DNA of 64,000 nucleotides from RGIG2000 sp045612665 (GTDB lineage Bacteria; Bacillota; Clostridia; Oscillospirales; CAG-272), in the NCBI GenBank assembly GCA_045612665.1, contig JAZKZO010000037.1, positions 1-64,000 of the forward strand, given 5' to 3'. Both the position numbers and the translations under genes were made by a program. The notes beneath the pieces are model-generated. The model worked only from the letters and a program-made list of their open reading frames with translations, was not told where the DNA came from and did not search any database. Each line of letters opens with the position of its first letter. Positions within the stretch are counted from its first letter, which is position 1. Below are positions 32,741 through 40,598 of this stretch, in pieces.

Positions 32741-32750
32741 GTGATAAAAT
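32721..32750 (+). promoter_or_regulatory. Promoter of GH95-dat unit
   Basis: TTGACA (32721-32726), 18 bp, TAAAAT (32745-32750), TGA extension. Confidence 0.75.
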
Positions 32751-32824
32751 ATCAGTGTTAGAACAAAATGTTATCACTTAAATTTATTCGCATAACAATA
32801 AAAAATGAACAGGTTGGTGAAAAT

Positions 32825-35113
32825 ATGGAAAAGTTTTTGAGATATGATACCCCTGCGAAAGCCTTTGAAGAGGCTCTACCTCTTGGCAACGGCTCTCTTG
32901 GCGCGGTCATTTATGGAAAAACCGATATTGAACGCATTTCGTTAAATCACGATACACTTTGGTCCGGTAAGCCGGGTCAATTTATGGTTGAGGACGCAAG
33001 GGAATCCTTTGAGAAGGCGAAGGCGCTCACTCTTGAGGGGAAATTTTACGAGGCACAAGTTGAAATAGAGCGTGGATTTACAGGTCCATGGCTTAACTCA
33101 TATATGCTTCTCGGCACTCTTTACATAGAAAGAGACGGCTCTTCATCGAATCACAAAAACTATTCTCGCGTGCTTGACCTTGAAAATTCGCTTGCAAGCG
33201 TAAGCTATACAGAGGACGGAATAGATTTTAAGAGAGAATATCTCGTTTCGCATCCTCATAACTGTGTTATGGTTAAGCTTTCATCAAGCAAGCCTGTATC
33301 GTATAAATTGAAGGGCGATTGCGTTGGAAAGAGCGCCGTTACAGCCGGCAAGGACATTCTTTATCTTACAGGAGAATGCCCAACGTCTATTGCGCCTACT
33401 TATCATAGAGATGCAAAGCCTGTTGTTTATGATGGCGACGGCGTTAAGGTTAGTGCTATGGCAAAAATCAAGTGTGATGGCGAAACAGAAAGAAAAGAAG
33501 ACTATGTTCAAATCTTGGACGCAACTGATGTAACTATTTACTTTTGTGCCGAAACCAGCTTCGTTGACTTTGATAAGTTTCCCAACAAGCCTACCTTCTA
33601 TCCCTGTCTTGATAGAGTGAACGCGCTTTGCGAAATTCCTTACGAGAAAATTAAGAGCGCACATATTGCCGACACATCTGAGCTATTCAATAGAATAGAG
33701 GTTGATTTCGGTGGCGATATAAGCACCAAAACAACTGATAGAAGACTTCGCGACGGTGATAAGGACTTGGGACTTTGTGAGCTTCTTTTCAACTTTGGCA
33801 GATATCTCATAATCGCTTCATCGCGAGAGGGCTCTAGAGCAACAAATCTCCAAGGAATATGGAACGAGCATTTTTACGCTCCTTGGTCATCTAACTATAC
33901 CGTAAATATTAATACTGAAATGAACTATTGGCCCGTGCTTATGTGCAACCTTCCCGAGTGCCACAAGCCTATGATTGAGCTTATTAAGGGCGTTAGCAAA
34001 AACGGAAGAGAAACTGCAAAGCATTTCTATGGCGCAAACGGCTTCGTTTCACACCACAATCTTGACCTTTGGATAAATACAACTCCGGTTGGATTTAATG
34101 TAGAGCATTCCTCGAGATATGCCTTTTGGAATATGTCATCTGGATGGCTTTGCAGACACCTGTTTGAGCATTACGAATACACTCTTGACAAGGACTTCCT
34201 TCGTGAGGTAGCTTATCCTATTATGAAGGAAAGCGCAAGATTTTATCTTGATATGATGGTAATGCATAACGGAAAGTGGATTTTGACACCTTCCACATCC
34301 CCTGAAAATGCTGTAATAATTAACGGAGAGACTGTTCATACAACTCTCTATACAACAATGACTCAATCTATAATACAAGACCTCTTTACAAGCGTTTCTA
34401 AGGGCGCTGAAATACTTGGAGAAAACGACGATTTTGTAAAGGAAATCAGAGAAAAGCTTCCTAATGTGGGCATTTATAAGATTGGCTCGCACGGAGAGCT
34501 TCTCGAATACGATGAGGAGTATGAGGAAGAGGACGTTCATCATAGACACGTTTCGCATCTCTACGCAATGTATCCCGCAGGTCTTATTTCCACCGATGCT
34601 ACCAAGGAGCTTGCCGATGCGTGCCGTCAAACTCTTGAAATTAGAGGGGATGAGAGCACAGGATGGAGCATGGGATGGAAGGTTAATCTTTGGGCTAGAC
34701 TCAAGGATGGCGATAGGGCATATAAGCTTGTAAAAAATCAGCTTAACTTTGTTGAGCCAAATGCAGAGCTCAAATACAGTCAGGGTGGCGGAACGTATGC
34801 GAATATGTTTGATGCTCATCCACCATTCCAAATCGACGGAAACTTTGGAGTTGCTGCGGGAATTGCGCAAATGTTCTTGCAATGCGAGGACGGAAAAATA
34901 AAAATTCTTCCTGCACTCCCCTCAGAGATGAAAAACGGAAAAATAAAGGGACTTTTGGCGAAAGGCAATATAAAAGTCGATATCGAGTGGAAAAACTCGA
35001 AGCTTTCAAGGCTAGAATTAGTAACACCTACCGCGCAAACTGCTATAATAAATGTTGAGGGCGTTGATAAAACGGTAACCCTTACTGCTAACGAGAAATT
35101 TATTTTGGCATAA
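32825..35113 (+). CDS. Alpha-L-fucosidase, glycoside hydrolase family 95
   Basis: 762 residues, typical GH95 length without extra modules. N-terminal beta-domain begins EEALPLGNGSLGAVIYG; the (alpha/alpha)6 barrel carries the family active site: Asn361 and Asn363 in NINTEMNYWP, Glu494 in STSPENA, and Asp671 in FQIDGNFG, equivalent to the Asn/Asn/Glu/Asp set described for bifidobacterial AfcA. Removes alpha-1,2-fucose (some members act on alpha-galactose) from host-type glycans. No signal peptide, so intracellular. Start ATG 32825 preceded by GGTTGGTGA; the frame extends to 32768 without support. Confidence 0.92.
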   Translation: MEKFLRYDTPAKAFEEALPLGNGSLGAVIYGKTDIERISLNHDTLWSGKPGQFMVEDARESFEKAKALTLEGKFYEAQVEIERGFTGPWLNSYMLLGTLYIERDGSSSNHKNYSRVLDLENSLASVSYTEDGIDFKREYLVSHPHNCVMVKLSSSKPVSYKLKGDCVGKSAVTAGKDILYLTGECPTSIAPTYHRDAKPVVYDGDGVKVSAMAKIKCDGETERKEDYVQILDATDVTIYFCAETSFVDFDKFPNKPTFYPCLDRVNALCEIPYEKIKSAHIADTSELFNRIEVDFGGDISTKTTDRRLRDGDKDLGLCELLFNFGRYLIIASSREGSRATNLQGIWNEHFYAPWSSNYTVNINTEMNYWPVLMCNLPECHKPMIELIKGVSKNGRETAKHFYGANGFVSHHNLDLWINTTPVGFNVEHSSRYAFWNMSSGWLCRHLFEHYEYTLDKDFLREVAYPIMKESARFYLDMMVMHNGKWILTPSTSPENAVIINGETVHTTLYTTMTQSIIQDLFTSVSKGAEILGENDDFVKEIREKLPNVGIYKIGSHGELLEYDEEYEEEDVHHRHVSHLYAMYPAGLISTDATKELADACRQTLEIRGDESTGWSMGWKVNLWARLKDGDRAYKLVKNQLNFVEPNAELKYSQGGGTYANMFDAHPPFQIDGNFGVAAGIAQMFLQCEDGKIKILPALPSEMKNGKIKGLLAKGNIKVDIEWKNSKLSRLELVTPTAQTAIINVEGVDKTVTLTANEKFILA

Positions 35114-35125
35114 GCGGAGGTACAT

Positions 35126-35971
35126 ATGATAAATTTGGGATATTATAACGGAGAAGTCGGTCTTATTGACGAAATGAGAGTGCCGATGAATGACAGGGCG
35201 TTTTACTTTGGAGACGGAGTTTACGATGCTGTTATGTGCCGTAATAATATCCCTTATTTACTGTCTACACACATAGACAGATTTTACCGTAACTGCGATA
35301 GGCTTTCTATAAAAATTCAAATGAAAAAGCACGAGCTTTTCGAGCTGATTTGCACCCTTGTTAAATTGGTTGATGCAAATGAAAAATTCGTCTATTTCCA
35401 TATGTCGAGAGGGACTGCTCAAAGAGCGCATGAGCTTATGCTTGATAAGGGAAATTTGTGCATTATGATAATGCCAAGAGAGATAGAAAATTCGGATATT
35501 ACGATGAGTGCGGTGTTACTTCCGGATATAAGATATGAGATGTGCGACATAAAAACCTTGAACCTTCTTCCGAATGTTCTTGCTTCGCAAATAGCATCAA
35601 AAAATGGTACTGATGAGGCGATTTTACATAGAAAGGGTATTATCACCGAGGGCACGCACTGCAATGTTTCGATAATAAAAAACGGCAATCTCATAACCGC
35701 ACCCGAAAGCCGGCATATTTTACCTGGAGTAACTAGGGCGCATCTTATAAAAATCGCCGAGAAAAACGGAATAACGGTGGAAGAAAGAGAATATAACACC
35801 GAGGAGCTTTTGAACGCCGATGAAATACTTATAAGTAGCTCAAGCAAGCTTGTAAGAAGCGTAAGAAGCATTAATGGAGAGACGGTTGGTGGCAGATGCC
35901 CCGAGGTCTTGAATTTGCTTAAAAATGAGCTTTTTGGAGCTTATTACAGTGCTACGACACCTCGCATTTGA
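35126..35971 (+). CDS. dat: D-amino-acid transaminase (class IV)
   Basis: 281 residues, PLP fold type IV. YNGE at the start, DRAFYFGDGVYDAV, catalytic Lys in DIKTLNLLPNVLASQ (about residue 146), then EGTHCNVSII and LPGVTR. These fit D-alanine aminotransferase, which makes D-Glu and D-Ala for peptidoglycan; branched-chain or aminodeoxychorismate relatives share the fold but lack the exact pattern. GGAGGT before ATG 35126, 12 bases after the GH95 gene, so cotranscribed. The metabolic link between them is not obvious. Confidence 0.88.
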   Translation: MINLGYYNGEVGLIDEMRVPMNDRAFYFGDGVYDAVMCRNNIPYLLSTHIDRFYRNCDRLSIKIQMKKHELFELICTLVKLVDANEKFVYFHMSRGTAQRAHELMLDKGNLCIMIMPREIENSDITMSAVLLPDIRYEMCDIKTLNLLPNVLASQIASKNGTDEAILHRKGIITEGTHCNVSIIKNGNLITAPESRHILPGVTRAHLIKIAEKNGITVEEREYNTEELLNADEILISSSSKLVRSVRSINGETVGGRCPEVLNLLKNELFGAYYSATTPRI

Positions 35972-36057
35972 CACACTAAAATGCTTGCTTGTGTAAAATG
36001 ACGAAAAATCAGTCTCGTTATACGCATAAATTTTATGTATTTTTAAATAAAAATATA

Positions 36058-36087
36058 TTGACAAAATAAGACACCTTGTGATAAAAT
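36058..36087 (+). promoter_or_regulatory. Promoter of purine operon
   Basis: TTGACA (36058-36063), 18 bp, TAAAAT (36082-36087), TGA extension. Confidence 0.8.
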
Positions 36088-36095
36088 AAAAGTCG

Positions 36096-36172
36096 GTAAG
36101 GTTTTTGCAACTGACGGAACGCAGATTTAACTGCATGGGAGCAAAGATCGCTTTGTCGACCGTCTGGGCAAT
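36096..36172 (+). ncRNA. ZTP (pfl) riboswitch aptamer
   Basis: Contains the two conserved pfl blocks: AACTGACGGAAC (36109-36120) and the 3' CCGTCTGGGCA (36160-36170), which pair through GACGG/CCGTC, plus the TGGGAGC segment and a linker hairpin GCAAAG/CTTTGT. These RNAs sense ZTP/ZMP (AICAR phosphates), which build up when 10-formyl-THF is short, and switch on purine and folate genes. It lies directly upstream of purE, as expected. Confidence 0.9.
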
Positions 36173-36213
36173 TCTACCTCCTTAGGGTAGGATTGCCTTG
36201 TTTTGTTTTTTTA
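36167..36213 (+). terminator. Riboswitch expression platform (terminator)
   Basis: Stem GGCAATTCTACC (36167-36178) with GGTAGGATTGCC (36186-36197), then a T-rich run. Its 5' arm starts with the GGCA of the aptamer's conserved 3' end, so ligand-bound aptamer and terminator exclude each other: an ON switch. Confidence 0.85.
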
Positions 36214-36239
36214 TCAAGAAATTTATTTCAAGGAGAGTT

Positions 36240-36740
36240 ATGAATATGAAAAAAGTAGCAATCATTATGGGCAGTGACAGTGACTTGCCAATAGTTGAAA
36301 AGGGCATAAACGTCCTTAAGGAATACGGAGTTCCGTTTGAGGTTCATGTATATTCGGCACATAGAACACCCGAGGAAACTGCAGTGTTTGTAAAGGGCGC
36401 TAAGGATAATGGCTTCGGTGTTATCATCGCTGCTGCCGGAATGGCTGCACACCTCGCTGGAGCAGTTGCAGCTAACACAGTTCTTCCTGTAATCGGCATT
36501 CCTGTTTCTTGTAAGAATACAGGCGGATTTGACGCACTCCTAGCAACAGTACAAATGCCATCGGGAATTCCGGTTGCTACGGTTGCAATCGACGGTGCAG
36601 CAAATGCCGCATTGCTCGCAGTGCAAATGCTTGCTCTCTCCGACGAGACTCTTTATGCAAAGCTTGTTGATGCAAGAGTAGCGGGTAAGGACAAGGTTCT
36701 TGCAAAGAACAAGGATATTGAGGATAAATTTAATCAGTAA
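36240..36740 (+). CDS. purE: N5-CAIR mutase / AIR carboxylase PurE
   Basis: 166 residues. MGSDSDLP near the N-terminus, YSAHRTPEE, AAGMAAHLAG and PVIGIPVSC are PurE signatures. Converts aminoimidazole ribotide toward CAIR. No purK is adjacent, so a direct AIR carboxylase (class II) is possible, or PurK is elsewhere. Start ATG 36240 after AAGGAG; a second ATG two codons on (36246) is equally plausible. First gene after the ZTP riboswitch. Confidence 0.92.
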   Translation: MNMKKVAIIMGSDSDLPIVEKGINVLKEYGVPFEVHVYSAHRTPEETAVFVKGAKDNGFGVIIAAAGMAAHLAGAVAANTVLPVIGIPVSCKNTGGFDALLATVQMPSGIPVATVAIDGAANAALLAVQMLALSDETLYAKLVDARVAGKDKVLAKNKDIEDKFNQ

Positions 36741-36761
36741 TCCATAACGGGAGATAATTAG

Positions 36762-38168
36762 ATGGGAATTTTCGCAATAATTGGAAAAGAAAAAACTAAC
36801 GTCGCTTCCAGTGTTTACTATGGACTGTACGCTTTACAGCATAGAGGACAGGAGAGCGCAGGAATAGTTGTTAACGATGACGGTATTTTCCGTACACACA
36901 AGGATTCGGGTCTTGTGAATGATGTTTTTGCAGGTGATAAGCTTGGAAAGCTCGGCGAGGGCAATATGGCACTTGGCCATGTTCGTTACGGAACGCTTGG
37001 AACAAAGGATCGCGTTAATGCAGAGCCTATTGTAGTAAATCATATCAAGGGAAGACTTGCTATCGCAACTACCGGAACTCTTGTTAATTCAACTGAGCTT
37101 AAAAGAGAGCTTGAGCTTCAAGGTCTTATATTCCACACAACAAGTGATGCAGAAATAATTTCCTGTATCATCACTAAAGAGAGAATAACCTCATCGTCAA
37201 TTGAGGAAGCAATCAATCGAGCAATGGAAAGATTGAAGGGAGGATATACCTTCGTTGTTATGTCTCCTCAAAAGCTCGTTGTTGCAAGAGATGAAAACGG
37301 ACTTCATCCTATATGCTACGGTAAGCGCGAGAACGGAGAATATGTAATCGCAAGCGAAACCTGTGCACTTGATTCGGTAGGTGCAGTTTTCGTAAGAGAG
37401 CTTGATCCTGGCGAAATCCTTGTATTTTCAAAGGACGGAATTAAGTCAATTCGCGACCATTGTGATAAGAAGCCTGAAAGAATGTGCGTTTTCGAGTATG
37501 TATATACGGCTCGTCCGGACTCGGCAATTTGCGGTTGCTCAGTTCACGAGGCAAGAAAGCGCGCAGGCGCGTTCTTGGCTAAGGCTCATCCAGTTGAGGC
37601 AGACGTTGTAGTTGGTGTTCCTGATTCGGGACTTGATGCAGCGCTCGGATATGCCGAGGAGTCTGGCATTCCTTACGGCATAGGACTTATAAAGAACAAA
37701 TACATTGGTAGAACCTTTATTGCTCCTGGACAAAACGTTCGCGAGGATAAAGTTAAAATAAAGCTCAATCCCGTATCGGCTACCGTGAAGGGAAAGAGAG
37801 TAGTGCTCGTTGATGACTCTATTGTAAGAGGAACAACCTGTGCAAGAATTGTTAAGCTTTTAAGAAATGCAGGAGCAAAAGAGGTTCATCTTCGCTCATC
37901 TGCACCGGCATTCTTGAATCCGTGCTACTACGGAACTGATGTTGATTCCAAAGAATCACTCATTGCTTGCAATCATACAATCGAGGAAATGACCAAGCTT
38001 TTCGACGTTGATACTCTTGGTTATCTTCCACTCGAGGATGTTTCAAAGCTAGGCGCTAGCGGAAGCTGTAAGGGCTATTGCACAGCATGCTTCGATGGTA
38101 ACTATCCAACTGAAACTCCCGAAAAGTATGTAAATAAATTTGATCATAAAATTTCTGAAAACAATTGA
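36762..38168 (+). CDS. purF: PurF-like amidophosphoribosyltransferase without glutaminase nucleophile
   Basis: 468 residues, full PurF length. The phosphoribosyltransferase half is intact: VVLVDDSIVRGTT PRPP loop, FEYVY/ARPDS, and four Fe-S-type cysteines (in RMCVFE, NPCYYG and GYCTAC). The N-terminal Ntn glutaminase half is not: active PurF begins Met-Cys-Gly (Cys1 nucleophile after processing) but here the start is MGIFAIIG with no Cys, and the oxyanion HNGN motif reads TTGT at 103-106. An in-frame TAG lies directly before ATG 36762, so no upstream start can supply the Cys; GGGAG is 8 bases upstream. Prediction: it uses free ammonia or a partner glutaminase to make phosphoribosylamine. Confidence 0.93.
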   Translation: MGIFAIIGKEKTNVASSVYYGLYALQHRGQESAGIVVNDDGIFRTHKDSGLVNDVFAGDKLGKLGEGNMALGHVRYGTLGTKDRVNAEPIVVNHIKGRLAIATTGTLVNSTELKRELELQGLIFHTTSDAEIISCIITKERITSSSIEEAINRAMERLKGGYTFVVMSPQKLVVARDENGLHPICYGKRENGEYVIASETCALDSVGAVFVRELDPGEILVFSKDGIKSIRDHCDKKPERMCVFEYVYTARPDSAICGCSVHEARKRAGAFLAKAHPVEADVVVGVPDSGLDAALGYAEESGIPYGIGLIKNKYIGRTFIAPGQNVREDKVKIKLNPVSATVKGKRVVLVDDSIVRGTTCARIVKLLRNAGAKEVHLRSSAPAFLNPCYYGTDVDSKESLIACNHTIEEMTKLFDVDTLGYLPLEDVSKLGASGSCKGYCTACFDGNYPTETPEKYVNKFDHKISENN

Positions 38169-38184
38169 AAGTGAGGAACAAAAA

Positions 38185-39231
38185 GTGAAAAACTCAAAAT
38201 CTGAAAGCTATGCAGCAGCCGGTGTTGATATTACAGCAGGCTATAAGGCTGTTGAATTGATGAAGAAGCATATAGCTCGTACAAAGAATGAGGGATGCCT
38301 TGACGACGTTGGTGGCTTCGGTGGATGCTTTGGCTTGCCAGTTGCAGGAATGGAGGAGCCTGTACTTGTTTCAGGTACTGACGGATGTGGCACCAAGGTT
38401 AAAATGGCTATCCTTATGGACAAGCACGATACAATCGGTATCGACGCAGTTGCTATGTGCGTAAATGATATTATTTGCTGTGGCGCAAAGCCTTTGTTCT
38501 TCCTTGACTATATCGCATGTGGAAAGAACGTTCCTGAAAAGATTGCCGCTATCGTTGGCGGTGTTGCCGAGGGCTGTGTACAGTCAGGTGCTGCACTTAT
38601 CGGTGGCGAAACTGCAGAGCATCCAGGTCTTATGCCTGTTGACGAATATGACCTCGCAGGATTTGCAGTTGGTATCGTTGACAAGAAGAAAATTCTTGAT
38701 AACACAAAGATGGCAGAGGGCGACGTTGTTATCGCACTTGCATCAAGCGGAGTTCACTCAAACGGATTTTCACTCGTTCGTAAGGTGTTTGACATTGATA
38801 ACAATCCTGACTCACTTTACGTTTCTTGCGAGGCTCTTGGTGGAGCTTCAATTGCTGAAACTCTCTTGACTCCTACAAAAATCTATGTAAAATCAATTCT
38901 CGCATTGATCGAAAAGGTTAATGTTAAGGGAATTTCACATATCACAGGCGGTGGATTCTACGAGAACATTCCAAGATCCATTCCTAAGGGACTTTCCGCA
39001 AGAATTGATAAGAGCGCGGTAAAGGTTCTTCCTATCTTTGATCTTATTCAAAAGACAGGCAACATTCCTGAAAGACATATGTACAACACATACAATATCG
39101 GCGTTGGAATGAGCGTTGTTGTTTCAAAGGACGAGGCTGATAAGGCTCTCGAAATCTTGAAGGCAAACGGAGAAGACGCATATATCATCGGAGAAATCTT
39201 TGCATCCGAGGATGGAGTAGTTCTATGCTAA
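38185..39231 (+). CDS. purM: Phosphoribosylformylglycinamidine cyclo-ligase (AIR synthetase)
   Basis: 348 residues. SYAAAGVDITAGYKAV start, GTDGCGTKVKMA, AMCVNDIICCGAKPLFFLDY, GGETAEHPG and SHITGGGF are PurM motifs. Forms AIR from FGAM with ATP. GTG start at 38185 with GTGAGG 8 bases upstream; the frame is open back to 38140 within purF but unsupported. Overlaps purN by 7 bases. Confidence 0.96.
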   Translation: MKNSKSESYAAAGVDITAGYKAVELMKKHIARTKNEGCLDDVGGFGGCFGLPVAGMEEPVLVSGTDGCGTKVKMAILMDKHDTIGIDAVAMCVNDIICCGAKPLFFLDYIACGKNVPEKIAAIVGGVAEGCVQSGAALIGGETAEHPGLMPVDEYDLAGFAVGIVDKKKILDNTKMAEGDVVIALASSGVHSNGFSLVRKVFDIDNNPDSLYVSCEALGGASIAETLLTPTKIYVKSILALIEKVNVKGISHITGGGFYENIPRSIPKGLSARIDKSAVKVLPIFDLIQKTGNIPERHMYNTYNIGVGMSVVVSKDEADKALEILKANGEDAYIIGEIFASEDGVVLC

Positions 39232-39860
39232 GCTCAAAAATAGCTGTACTTGTATCCGGTGGCGGAACTAATCTTCAGGCTCTTATAGATGCTGAAAAGA
39301 GAGGCGAGCTTGGAAACGGAAAAATTTCCTTGGTAATAGCCTCTAAGCCGGGTGTATACGCTCTTGAGCGTGCCAAAAATAATTCAATAAAATCAATCGT
39401 GCTTTCTCGCAAGGAGTATGATAGCATAGCTGACTATTCAAAGGCTTTGGCTGATACTATGGAGGCAGAGGGCATCGATTTGGTTGTTCTTGCAGGCTTT
39501 CTTACAATTATCGATGAGCAGGTGTACGAGAGATTTCCAAACAAAATCTTGAACGTTCACCCCGCGCTAATCCCTTCCTTCTGCGGAAAGGGCTTTTACG
39601 GACTTCGTGTTCACGAGGCTGCGCTCGAGAAGGGAGTTAAGCTTTCAGGCGCAACAGTACATATTGTAACTCCAGAGTGCGATGCAGGTCCAATCGTTCT
39701 TCAAAAGGCGGTTGAGGTTAAGGAGGATGATACTCCTGAAACACTTCAAAGACGCATTATGGAGGAGGCGGAGTGGAAGATACTCCCCAAGGCAGTTAGA
39801 CTCTTTTGCGAGGGTAAGATAACTGTTGAAAACAATAAGGTTTTAATTAAAGGAGAATAA
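39225..39860 (+). CDS. purN: Phosphoribosylglycinamide formyltransferase
   Basis: 211 residues. LVSGGGTNLQALID, catalytic NVHPALIPSF with Asn/His, and SGATVHIVTPECDAGPIV (catalytic Asp) are in order. Transfers formyl from 10-formyl-THF to GAR. ATG 39225 lies within the end of purM. The loop reads FCGKGFYG, a normal variant. Only two bases to the next gene. Confidence 0.95.
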   Translation: MLSSKIAVLVSGGGTNLQALIDAEKRGELGNGKISLVIASKPGVYALERAKNNSIKSIVLSRKEYDSIADYSKALADTMEAEGIDLVVLAGFLTIIDEQVYERFPNKILNVHPALIPSFCGKGFYGLRVHEAALEKGVKLSGATVHIVTPECDAGPIVLQKAVEVKEDDTPETLQRRIMEEAEWKILPKAVRLFCEGKITVENNKVLIKGE

Positions 39861-39862
39861 AT

Positions 39863-40579
39863 ATGAAGGTATCAACAATTGCAAATGAGCTTAATTCCTT
39901 GGCATATCACGGCAGAGGAATTATCATAGGAAAAAGCCCTGATGGAAAAAAGGCTGTTACAGCTTACTTCATTATGGGAAGAAGCGTGAATAGCCGTAAC
40001 AGAGTATTCGTTGCTGAGGGAGATGCAATGCGTACAAAGGCTTTTGACGAGTCCAAAATGGTAGATCCACATCTTATTATCTACTATCCTGTAAGAGTTC
40101 TTGGAAACAAGACAATCGTTACAAACGGTGATCAAACCGATACAATCTACGACCTTATGGATAAGCAAATGACATTTGAGCAGGCTCTTAGAACAAGAGA
40201 GTTTGAGGATGACAAGCCAAACTTTACCCCTAGAATTTCAGGTATCATTCACCGTGAAAACGGAGATATGAACTTTGCTATGTCAATTCTTAAGAGCGCT
40301 GAGGGTGATGACTCGTCCTGCGAGAGATTTACATACGCTTATTCAAATCCAATTGCAGGAAAGGCAAAATTCATTCACACATACAATTGCGACGGCAACC
40401 CACTTCCTTCCTTTGAAGGCGAGCCTAAGACTCTTGAGCTTCCTGATATGGATATCGATGCCCTTACCGACCTCATTTGGACAAACCTCAACGAGGATAA
40501 CAAGGTATCTCTCTTCGTTAGATATATCGACATCGCAACAGGCGAAGCAGAAACAAGAATTGTAAACAAAAACCAGTAA
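39863..40579 (+). CDS. IMP cyclohydrolase, PurO-like family
   Basis: 238 residues. Resembles the PF07826 IMP cyclohydrolase family, first known as archaeal PurO and also present in Clostridia: NELNSLAYHGRGIIIGKSP at the start, AYFIMGRS(V)NSRNRVF, and SCERFTYAYSNP. Closes FAICAR to IMP. Its position right before a lone AICAR transformylase, with no PurH cyclohydrolase (MGS-like) domain in the operon, supports the role. AAAGGAG before ATG 39863. Confidence 0.88.
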   Translation: MKVSTIANELNSLAYHGRGIIIGKSPDGKKAVTAYFIMGRSVNSRNRVFVAEGDAMRTKAFDESKMVDPHLIIYYPVRVLGNKTIVTNGDQTDTIYDLMDKQMTFEQALRTREFEDDKPNFTPRISGIIHRENGDMNFAMSILKSAEGDDSSCERFTYAYSNPIAGKAKFIHTYNCDGNPLPSFEGEPKTLELPDMDIDALTDLIWTNLNEDNKVSLFVRYIDIATGEAETRIVNKNQ

Positions 40580-40598
40580 TTATATAGGAGCGAGAAAT

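Noticed and set aside
35968..35999. Second promoter TTGACA...TAAAAT upstream of the ZTP riboswitch
   Set aside because: The spacer is 20 bp, too long; the 18-bp-spaced promoter at 36058 explains the riboswitch transcript.
36741..36764. Mis-called start as the reason for the missing PurF cysteine
   Set aside because: An in-frame TAG directly precedes the ATG and a good GGGAG Shine-Dalgarno lies 8 bases upstream, so no alternative start can add Met-Cys.
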